Source: Gnetum montanum
Taxonomy: Eukaryota; Streptophyta; Gnetopsida; Gnetales; Gnetaceae
DNA length: 64,000 nt
NCBI GenBank assembly: GCA_015680685.1
Contig: MNCI01029647.1
Coordinates: forward strand, 30,385-94,384
Direction of reading: 5' to 3'
Position 1 is the first letter of the stretch; each line of letters opens with the position of its first letter. Of this stretch, positions 54,935 to 64,000 are shown piece by piece. The translations under genes were made by a program, and so were the position numbers. The notes under the pieces were generated by a model. It saw only the letters and a list, made by a program, of their open reading frames with translations. It did not search any database and was not told the origin of the DNA.

Positions 54935-57900
54935 TTGCCAAAAGACATAAAACGACCTCCGTTATCTTACCAAGCTCTCCATTTATTGACAGGAACTAGC
55001 CTAATGGATTGCAAGCGCTTAACTAAGCCGTTAGTTATTGATGGACCATACGGCGCGGTTGAAAGGAATATCGACATCAATCTCATCCATGCGAGCTCAT
55101 CAACAAACAACGCAATAATAGCTTCAACACAGCAAACAGTTAACGACTATGAGGGTATGACAAAATCCCTCGACATAGAAGCCGAAAATATTACCGAAGA
55201 TCCCCTAACCGAAACTCCCATCACCATGCCTCATGGGGAAATTAAAATTCTAAAATTAAGCGCATTACTAGAACCACGTCTAGCTAGAGATATTGAGAAC
55301 TTGCTTAGGGACAATATGAAAGCGTTTGCTTGGTCCTATACAGACATGCCCGGACTAGACCCTCGTATCATCCAGCACAACATTATCCTTGATCCGAGAC
55401 TAAGGCCAGTGAAACAGAAAGCACAAAAGGTCAAGCCCGAGGTGGCATTAGCAGTTCATAGTGAAATCACCAAGCTCTACCAAGCTCGTTTCATTAGGGC
55501 TGTTGATTACGCCGAGTGGGTGTCGAACATGGTTATAGTCCCAAAGAAGAACGGAAGTATCCGCCTATGCATTGACTTCCGAGACCTCAATGTAGCAACC
55601 ATAAAAGATGACTTCCCCTTACCTAGCATTGATCAATTAGTTGACTCAACCGCTGGGCATGCCCTGTTATCTTTTATGGATGGGTTCTCGGGATATAACC
55701 AGATACGTATTAATCCAGAACACCAGCTCCGAACCACTTTTATGACACCTTGGGGAACCTTTTGTTACACGATGATGCCTTTCGGTCTCAAGAACGCTGG
55801 GGCCACATATCAAAGGGCGATGACATACATCTTCAGCGATTACATCTTACATTCGCTCAATGATTACGTGGATGACATAGTGGTTAAATCAAAAACGTCA
55901 GAACAACATGTACAGGATCTTGACTTAGTGTTAAAACGTTGTCTAAAATACGAACTAAGGCTTAACCCAAAGAAATGCGTCTTCGGCGTCAAGACAGGTA
56001 AACTGCTTGGATTCGTAACCTCAGAAGCAGGGATACGGGTAGACCCCGATAAGGTTAAAGCCATTACAAACTTGAAATCACCTAGTAACCTAACTGAACT
56101 TCGAGGGCTACAAGGTCGATTACAGTTCATCAGGAGGTTCATAGAAAAATTCACAGAAAAACTAACACCTATGAACCACCTACTACGCAAAAATGTCCAT
56201 TTTGAATGGACCCCACAGTGCCAAGAAGCATTTGACAATATTAAAACGGCACTCGCTCGACTACCCACGGTGTACCCACCCAAAAACGACAAGCCGTTTT
56301 ACATCTACCTGGCCACATCAGAATCATCAATCGCGTCTATGCTTTGCCAGAAACAGGATGACGGAACTGAAGTCTCTGTATACTACCTGAGCCATGCATT
56401 AGTTGCACATGAAAAATGATACAACGACGTAGAGAAGTCATGTTTAGTTTTAGTTTTCTCTTTAAAGAAATGGCGACATTATCTATTCCAAAATCAGGCT
56501 AACATAATTTGCAAAGATAACGTACTCAGATCTATAACTGGAAATATCTATGAATCAAGCAAGATAGCCCGTTGGAAGGCCATCATAGCTGAGTTTGACC
56601 TGCGCTACGTAGCACAATCGTCAGTCAAAGGCTAAGCCATAGCGAATCAAATGACTACGTCGCCAACACACGATCTAGGTACAATAGAACCTGAATTCCC
56701 AGACTAAAATGTAAATGCAATAGATACAGTGCCAGATAATTCCGATGCTATTCTAAACTTCGATGGAGCATCCACCTCTCGAGGAGGAAGTGCTGCCGCT
56801 GTAATCACATACCCCTCAGGGGAAATTAAGCCTTTTGCTTATCGCTTCAACTTTCATTGTACTAATAACATAGCAGAATATGAAGGCCTCCTTAGAGGTC
56901 TCGCGGCCGCACTAGCTTCAGACATTACATGGCTTGTAGTCAGAGGGGACTCACAACTCGTCATAAACCAAATCACAGACGTCTATACATGTAAAGCGCA
57001 ACACTTACAACCATACTGTGATTTGGCCAAAAACCTACTTAAACGATTCGAAAATGTTGATGTCCAACACATCTCCAGGAATGACAATACCATAGCAAAC
57101 GCATTAGCAACCTTGGCCTTAAACATATCCCCTGACATGTTTCACGTGTTACCAAGCTCCGTAACCAGTTGTGCCGAGCCCGTAACCAATACTCTCGACA
57201 TGCTTCCAATCACGTCTGTCAGTACAACACACGCTAATGAATGGTACGATGACGTAAAGGATTACCTTTTGCGTGGCGAAACACCACAACATTTAACAAA
57301 TGCACAAAAGGACGTAGTACGCAAACGTTCTAGACAATATACACTAATAGGGGACACATTGTGTCACCGATCCTACGAAGGCATACTGCTAACATGCGTC
57401 AATAGTACCGAAGCCCAAACAATTGTTGAACAAGTGCACGACAGAATATGCGGAGGACACATCGCACCAAAGGCAATGGCAACAAAAATAAGATGCTTAG
57501 GCTACTATTGGCTACGCATGGAGTACGACTATCTCTCCAAGGTCAGAACATGTAGTACTTGTCAAAAACACAGTAATCTAATCCATATCCCACCAAATGA
57601 GTTGCACACAACACAAATCACATGGCCCTTCCAAAAGTGGGGATTGGACCTTATTGGCCCGATAACACCCACATCTTCTGCCGGGCATGGTTTTATCATA
57701 ACAGCAACCGAATATTTCACGAAATGGGTAGAAGCTGTGCCCCTTCGAAAAACTACTTCTAAATACGTATGCCACTTCATCCTCGAAAACATTGTAACAT
57801 GTTTTGACATTCCCATGACAATCATCACTGACAACGGGCCACAATTTAGCAGTGCCGAGACCAAAACATTTTGTGATAGTCTAGGGATCAAACATTCGTT

Positions 57901-58480
57901 TTCATCCCCTTACTATCCCCAGAGCAATGGGCAGGCAGAAGCAACAAATAAGACAATCATTACAATACTCAAAAAGATGCTTGCCCAAAGTAAACGAAGA
58001 TGGCACGAACAACTGGTGTATGCATTGTGGGCATACCGTACTACACACCGGACCTCGACGGGTAAAACTCCGTATAGTCTTATTTACGGTTCAGAAGCTG
58101 TTTTACCTTTGGAATTACAGGTACCATCTCTAAGGATCACGCTTTCTGAACTTCTCGACCACGAGCAAAACAATGATCTACGAATCATTGACCTGGACTC
58201 GATGGAGGAGGAGCGCGTATGCGCACTTGATCAGATCGAATGGTACCAAAAACAATAGCGGCAACGACATTGGCATGACGTTCAAAAACGCCCCATCAAA
58301 GAAGGAGACCTCGTGCTTAAGGCTGTTCGAGAGCACCCAGATAAATTCTCAGTCAACTGGAAAGGGCCTTACCTGGTGATCAAAGCATTCGACAACGGAG
58401 CTTTCAAGTTAGCTAACATGGACGGAAAAGAATTTGCAAATCCAACCAATCACTTGTTCCTAAAACTATTTTATACATAA
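54935..58480 (+). pseudogene. pol of element F: RT, RNase H, archaeal-type RNase H, integrase
   Basis: One frame of 1,182 codons with four stops: TGA 56417, TAA 56633, TAA 56705 and TAG 58256, all fitting R or Q codons. RT has MVIVPKKNGSIRLCIDFRDL, SFMDGFSGYNQI, MPFGLKNAGATYQRAM and YVDDIVVKS. The first RNase H (FYIYLATSESSIAS) lacks the catalytic Asp, as is usual in Tat. The second, archaeal-type RNase H has LNFDGASTSRGG, NNIAEYEGLL and RGDSQLVINQI, with TIANALATLA where A-D-A-L is usual (D to N). Integrase has C-x2-C (CSTCQKH), GLDLIGP, ITDNGPQF and GQAEATNK (complete D,D,E) and ends before 58480. Without the stops it would be a full Tat pol. How pol is joined to gag-protease across 5.8 kb is unclear. 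Confidence 0.9.
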
Positions 58481-59810
58481 ATCTAAGCTCAGGTACGTGC
58501 TCGTCCTGGAATCATGATGATAAACTGATACCACAGCTAGTCCTGGAATCACGACTATAAACTGATACCACAGATTAGTCCTTGGTTATGACTAAAAACT
58601 AATACCACAGTGTCCGCAACGACGATAAACTAGCATCCATCTGGCACGACAGTAAACTGCCACAGTCTCAGCCATCAGAGTCTGCTAAGACTGTAAACTG
58701 CCTATTCATGGTCCGCTAAGACTCGAAACTGGAAACATAACGTCCGCCACGACGCTAAATAGGCAATGTCCAACGGGTTACGACATAAAACTAACCCATG
58801 ATAGTCTGTCAAGACTGTAAACTGGCACGTTCATCTCCGACTCTTCACTCCACAGCCATATTCATTCATCAGAATCATTGCATCCCTCATCGGCACATAA
58901 TCTCATCAACATCGTCGACATTCCCACTCAGTGCTCAGAGCTGCCCCCAGTGTTTTTGTTCACCTGCAGCAGTTTAAATCTAAGCTCAGTTATTCACTCA
59001 TGGTTCTCTTGTCTCCTTGGAGTTATGTTTGCAGGATGACGCCCAGAAGTTCTCGTACAAGAGTGCATTTCATCATAGGCAACAAGATGAGGCAATGTCC
59101 ATTAATCCACCTGGTAAGACTAAATCAAACTGTTAACCCGTACATTCCCATTGCCCGAAAATTCACTATCTGCTCACCAAACTATTGCACACTGCAAAGT
59201 ATTACAGCAGTCGCAACACACAAATCACGATATTCGCACATGAGTACAAGTACAAGTTTCCAAAAAAAAAACAAAAAAAACTGGACCCTTGGGGCTTCCC
59301 ATACAAGCCCCAGGCGGGAAGGTATCGGTCTTGAAAATAGGTACTCATGTCAAAAACAATCAAGAAACATCCTGTTGCATGGCTTTGGTTCTTCGCTAAC
59401 AGTTTCCCCAAAGAAGGGTGTTGTTCCTCCAAAGAATGCAAAACATCACCCCGTGGCTTTGGTATGGACAATAAGTTCTCTTGAACACTAACCAAGAGCA
59501 CTGTTCCGCAAAAGGACGTGCATCGCATACCTAAATTCTGAGTCTGCCAAACAATGGCTATCGACGAGGACCAGCATGCCGCACACGTGAGCATCCCACT
59601 TCCTGAGTATGATCCCTTGGGCAGTAACCAATCCCCACAATCCCTTCTCTCCTACCAGCTACCAATCACACATTTTCAATCCCATACACTACTGAACACG
59701 GTGCAATGACGTCTAGTCAAGTGGCAAGGACAAAGCTTTTATTAGGTTGCTTGTGGTGTTTTACGCTTCTTTGTCAACGCTTCTCAGGTTGATTCCTCCA
59801 AGCGTCAACA
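58481..59810 (+). other. 3' spacer of element F with degenerate tandem repeats
   Basis: From 58500 to 58830 phrases such as GTCC..AATCACGACTATAAACTG and GTCCGC.ACGAC..TAAACT recur every 25-50 bases. The rest, to 59810, has no recognised coding region; open frames at 58931-59491 and 59202-59594 have no domain features. Confidence 0.55.
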
Positions 59811-59822
59811 AAGAGGGGTGAA
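59811..59822 (+). other. Polypurine tract of element F
   Basis: AAGAGGGGTGAA directly precedes the TG that opens the 3' LTR. Confidence 0.75.
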
Positions 59823-61360
59823 TGAAAAACCACAAAAATTTCGAGTTTGGTGCCTGTCCAACAAGAAGCAGATCCCCGTGACCCACAGAAGACTTTGGTT
59901 ACATTTGAAGTCACACATGGCAATTTCGAGGATCAAAACATTTGGTTTTTACTAAGTGTTGTGACAGTGTATACGCCCAGCGTGTACGCCCAGCATTTTC
60001 AGCGTATATGCCCCAGCGTATACGCCCGATGCCCGGCATACACACCTCATTTACACTCAGCAGGTGCAACGGGAGCAAGAATCGAAGCAAGTCGACGTCC
60101 AGCATCCATCAGCGTATATGCCTCAGCGTATACGCCAGCATCCATCAACATATACGCCTCAGCGTATACGCCAGCATCTGTCAGCATATACGCCAGCATC
60201 CGTCAATGTATACGCCCCAGCGTATACGCCAGCATCCGTCAGCGTATACGCCCCAGCGTATACACCAGCATCTGTCAGCGCCAGCATGCATCAGTGTATA
60301 CGCCCCGACGTATACACCAGCATCTGTCAGGGTGTACGCCCCGGCGCATACGCCTAGCGTCCATCCAAGTTCACACACCCAGCAAGTCCAACGTATACGC
60401 CCAACGTATACGCCGCCGGCCTGATGTAACGTATACGCCCAGCGTATACCATATTTTTAAATTGTACACACCCGGTCGACACGCCACATGTCTCCCAACC
60501 TGATTTTCCCGGTAAACCCCCCCCCCCCCCCTATAAAAAGCCCAATTTTCCGCATTTTCAAGGCCGGAAAAAATTTTAAAAGCAGACCCAAGAGCTATTA
60601 CGCTGCAAACCAGAGCCTAAAACCCTCTACGCTGGAAGTCCTGTACGCCGAGCATAGTCTCTACGCTCCGCCTACCGTGTGAATCAGCCGCCTCCCTGCA
60701 CCCACCGGGGCTTTACGTCTACCTTGTGTTCAGCCACAATTGTGTTAGACTGGTGCATTACATCTCCACTCCATAATACAGCTTGCAATTTACAGTTTAC
60801 GCTGTTTCTGTTTACGCTCGTTTACATTTACACTGTTTACGCTGTCTACGCTCTGTTCACTGTTTACGCTATCTACGCTCTGTTCGCAGTTTACGTTGTC
60901 TACGCTCTGTTTACGCTATACGCTGTTTACACCCTGTTTACACGCTGTTTACATTTTGTTTACGCCCTGTTTTCACTGTTCGCTCCGTTTACGCCCTGTT
61001 ACGTTGTGCACTCGGGTTCACGTCCTGTTTACGCTGTGTTCAGGTCTACGCTAGGTTTACGCTGCGTATATCAGTTTATGCTGTTTACGCTGTCACGCCA
61101 TTTACATTTTTCTTATGCCCCGTTTTCACTGTTCGCTCCATTTTACGCCCGCTAAACTGTTTACGCATAACCCAGCGTCTAACACTTCGGTGACGCTCGG
61201 GGAAATCCTTGTCTGATCCGCGTGCAGACCACCCAAGGTACCCTACCTTCATGCATTCCAGCTCATCCTCAGGCTAAGGTAGGGTCATCTGTGCCCGTCC
61301 TGCAATCCCACGGTCTCTGTTTCTCCTTCCAGCCGGGGACCGACGATTTCAGGCGGTACA
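59823..61360 (+). repeat. 3' LTR of element F
   Basis: 1,538 bases, collinear with the 5' LTR: palindrome array 59965-60450, a run of 15 C (60517-60531), TATA CTATAAAAAG, and the TTTACGCTGT zone 60785-61170. It ends GGCGGTACA and is followed by the target duplication TCCTT. In the first 150 bases about ten differences from the 5' LTR are visible, mostly transitions; the array has also lost or gained units. Confidence 0.93.
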
Positions 61361-61365
61361 TCCTT

Positions 61366-61620
61366 GCCTTGAACCTTTTCAAGACAAGCCTTCATGATTG
61401 TAACCTCAAAGCTTAGCCTAGTTCTAGGCACTTCATCCAAGCTAGAATACTCCATTTCTATGATGGAAATTTTTCAAACAGATTTAACTTTAATTTCATT
61501 CCTCAATGGTCCCATTGCATGTGTGGCCTTAACTACTTATTTTGTTTGTTATTGTTGTTGTTATCCTCATCCTCCTCTCAAGAACTTCTCTCTTAGTTGT
61601 GATAATTCACCCACTTAAGG
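61366..61620 (-). pseudogene. Relic G, N-terminal part of the third ORF, right of element F
   Basis: The minus-strand translation reads THAMGPLRNEIKVKSV, then RTRLSFEVTIMKACLEKVQG, matching SHATGPLREGPNVKSV and PRLEVTLTQAYPDAIKS of the third ORF of A. The continuation (SMVL*EL...) lies at 42951 on the far side of element F, so the insertion split one reading frame. Confidence 0.72.
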
Positions 61621-62612
61621 ACCTTACTTCAGTGCCATCTACAATCATAGACAATTTTTGATCAGCCTTAGTAGCATGAATACAAGTGTTGATACCATTT
61701 GATCGTTCATTAGATAACTTAATTTTCAAAAATACATCTCTATCACTTCTAAGTGATTACACGCGTATGGTTCCAAAGCCCTTAGATAGCTAGACATTTT
61801 TAATTTAATTATTTTTTATTCTTAAATACCTTAGTTATTCAATTTTGGAATGTTCAATATTTTTAAAAATCCTAGTGTAGGTGCTCCCACAATGTATAAC
61901 TCAACTCTAAAAGCTCACAGAATCAAAATTGGATGAAATCAAATGTAAATAGGCTAAGACATTATTTGTGTAAGGCTCTAACCTTATAAAAATGTAAAAA
62001 ATACCCTTTTATTTAAATAAAATGACAAAAATCTAGCTAAGGATCATGCATATATATAGTTTTTTACATTGCGTCGATGGGAATGCATTGATGCAATGCA
62101 AATCTAGAATTTTCCTTTGAATTTCTAGCCTATTTTTGTAAATTTTGAAGCAATTTGAGGATCAAATAAGAGCCAAAAAAAGGTTCTATGTATGAGGATA
62201 ATATCAATAAGGCCCATTTGGAGGTTTATGAAGGTTGAGAAGTCATAACACTAAAGATAGAGAATTTGACAATTAGATGAAATGCATGAGAAGATGGTTG
62301 AAAATTGAGATATGCATTCAACTTGGAACTACAAATTAATGATTCAGAAATGTGGAGGTGGTGTATAAACTAGATGTCTAAAATTTACATAAGTGGATCA
62401 TCCCCAAAGAAATCTCATGTCCTTAATGCCCTTGTATAATCATCCCACAAAACATCTATAGGCATGTTGGGGATTGAATATCAATCTAGTCTATATGTCA
62501 AATCCACACAAAAATTATCTTTGGAATCCTTCACTATACTAAATTCAAATTAATGTGATAGTTACATGACTAATGAAATAAGAGGGGACTACAAAAAAAG
62601 AAACATCAGATG
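61621..62612. other. Decayed flank, probably leader/spacer of relic G
   Basis: No coding signal is seen. By position it should correspond to the post-integrase spacer and internal promoter of the family, but I cannot align it convincingly. Confidence 0.35.
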
Positions 62613-63541
62613 TGATGAGTGACAAGGCACCCCCTACACCCAACCATACTAATCACAAACTCTCACACACAATTTGGTTGAATTCTATGGATAGGACTAG
62701 TTGTGGCATCTAGATCATTATGCCTTGATCATAGTTTACTATCTTCCCACTTGAACTAGAGGTAGCTTTCTCATGTATGGTTTAGTCCAAAGTGAGGCAT
62801 ATGATTATTGATGTTGTTTTGGCCTTACGCTACTCCTAATGATAATAGAGAAATCAATTATTTAAACTAATTAACAACAAAATGTAAAGTCTAAACTAGC
62901 CTACAAGTGATGAGTGTCCATTCCCAGCTTGTCATACACATCCTAAACCCACATATCCACTATTGAGATTACCAAATGATATGCCAATGGATGAGCTAAG
63001 CAATAATGCTGCAAGGATTACCAAGCAAATGGGTGTTTATGCTTGAAACTAGTCATGCTTATTCCACCAATTCATTAATATCCATAGAAACATAAATATT
63101 AACTAAGTGCATGAAATTTAAATTTTATGAAAAGTAAATTTAATCTAACTTAGAGTGCTTCAAAGAATAAGAATCAATCTTGACCTTATTTTCATTCATG
63201 AAATGTGTCTAGGTACATTGCCACCTGAATAACACATCATACAACTGACAAATATCCACATTGCAAGCACTCACTAACTATTCTCTAAGACTACAAAATA
63301 AAACTACAAGAGTTTGGCTACTTTATTAATCAAATAATGCCATAAGCTTGGTGGGTGGATGCATATTTATAAACTTTATTATGGAGCTGCATCAACAGGG
63401 CCTCATAAGCATAGCAAACGCTATGTTGACACCTCCCCGTCAATGGGGCAACACCATGTCAACAAGGTCACATCAATGTGGATCCATCAATGAGGCCACG
63501 TCAACAAGGGTCCATCGACATGACACTTTGACACTTCTTCA
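62613..63541 (-). repeat. 3' LTR of element H (Athila type, minus strand)
   Basis: The left end TGATGAGTGACAAGG...CCTACACCCAACCATAC is the inverted LTR end of this family. The right end ...GACACTTCTTCA is the inverted LTR start (compare TGATGAAGTGTCA in A). It is followed by CACCCCCATGACTAATAAG, the inverted purine tract. TATA (minus TTTATAAATA) lies near 63365. The length of 929 bases is close to that of A (888). Confidence 0.78.
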
Positions 63542-64000
63542 CACCCCCATGACTAATAAGTGTAACTCCAAAAGCACACAAATTTTTAAACAATTGAAAC
63601 CAAAGGTCTAATTCAGAAGATGGCCAAGAAATATTAATGGATATGGAAATAGAAAAGTAGGAAAAATTAATGAAATAAATGAGAAGTAGCCCCAAAAGCA
63701 TGCATAAATTTATAGAAACCATCATTGATGTTTTGGAAGATGTGAAGGTTAGTTCAAAGTCATGATCAAAAAAGGTTATGCAAGTGGGTCCTCCTCAAAG
63801 TAGGCTCCTCCCATAATTCCTTTGCATAACCACTTCTATAGATGTTTGTGGGCATCCAATAAGTTAAATGTAGACCATGCCATTGTTCCAAATAACACAC
63901 AACTACCATAGTTGGGATGTTGCATTATATTACACAAAACCAAAAGGCTTATAATCACATACAATAGTGAGGTGAATAATGGGATGAGAAGGAATTGTAG
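63542..64000 (-). mobile_element. Interior of element H (3' end only)
   Basis: This is inferred from the purine tract CATGGGGGTG (minus) at its LTR boundary. The 450 bases visible have no legible ORF. The rest of the element runs out of the window. Confidence 0.5.

Larger units (their letters stand above)
42957..61360 (+). mobile_element. Element F: 18.4-kb Tat-lineage Ty3/gypsy retrotransposon with an antisense gene
   Basis: LTRs at 42957-44505 and 59823-61360 start TGAAA(C/A)ACCAC and end GGCGGTACA. The five bases before (TCCTT, 42952-42956) and after (TCCTT, 61361-61365) are identical. Inside are a primer site, tandem-repeat leader, gag, protease, a minus-strand multi-exon gene, RT, RNase H, archaeal-type RNase H, integrase, spacer repeats and a purine tract. 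The extra archaeal-type RNase H is diagnostic for the plant Tat lineage, and the large size recalls Ogre-type elements. Every coding part has a few nonsense codons of the Q/R-to-stop kind. The LTRs differ by several percent by eye, so the insertion is not recent. Confidence 0.93.

Noticed and set aside
48856-54992. Sense intron from donor CATCG|GTAAGTAG (48855/48856) to acceptor TTTATTGACAG (54992)
   Set aside because: Both sites look good, but the phases do not match (a full codon before the donor; a codon's second base after the acceptor). No in-frame pair was confirmed.

Overview
This window is a nest of plant LTR retrotransposons. I find no host gene in it that I can support. The evidence for a seed-plant nuclear genome is: Ty3/gypsy Athila- and Tat-type elements, a tRNA-Asp-type primer binding site, an archaeal-type second RNase H (a mark of the plant Tat lineage), tRNA-derived SINEs, and nonsense mutations that nearly all look like C-to-T changes at methylatable cytosines. 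I cannot name the species.

Layout. 1-9435: the 3' part of an Athila-type element (A), with decayed PR, RT, RNase H and INT, then an internal TATA promoter, a candidate intron and a 951-codon third ORF broken only by stops, ending in a 3' LTR. 9630-13717 (-): a decayed multi-exon gene (relic B), cut off where element A begins. 14300-16640: a degenerate tandem array (about 190-bp monomers, 383-bp dimers). 16652-22588 (-): a copia-type element (C) with gag and an extra ORF but no visible pol. 22700-24990 (-): a gypsy pol relic (D). 24991-32080: AT-rich DNA with SINEs and simple repeats. 32086-38861: a complete Athila-type element (E) with target duplication CCTTG; its RT-RNH-INT block is deleted, and it contains an assembly inversion. 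39999-42951 plus 61366-61620 (-): an old Athila-type relic (G), split by 42957-61360. That insert is an 18.4-kb Tat-lineage element (F) with target duplication TCCTT. 62613-64000 (-): the 3' LTR of another Athila-type element (H).

Main result. Between its protease and reverse transcriptase, element F carries a gene on the opposite strand. I could place eight exons (49605-54507, minus) with GT-AG junctions whose phases all agree, giving a model of about 1,053 codons with its own TATA box. It encodes a basic N-terminus, a domain resembling the FCP1/NIF phosphatase fold but without the catalytic aspartates, a domain of the 'plant mobile / putative plant transposon protein' type, nuclear-localisation-like basic patches, acidic linkers and a long coiled coil. 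Relic B is an independent, far more diverged copy with five matching exons and the same intron positions. The same mobile-type domain also seems to occur in the sense-strand third ORF of elements A and G and in the extra ORF of element C. One accessory gene class therefore seems to have been taken up by several retrotransposon lineages, in both orientations.

Promoters. The control regions are rich in CpG palindromes. F has arrays built on AGCGTATACGCT in both LTRs and in intron 1 of the antisense gene. The LTRs of A and E have hairpins upstream of TATA, and A has a further palindrome block upstream of its internal promoter.

Limits. All comparisons were made by eye. Coordinates of diverged features are approximate, and the four single N positions (34608, 35126, 37475, 52194) mark places where the assembly looks unreliable.
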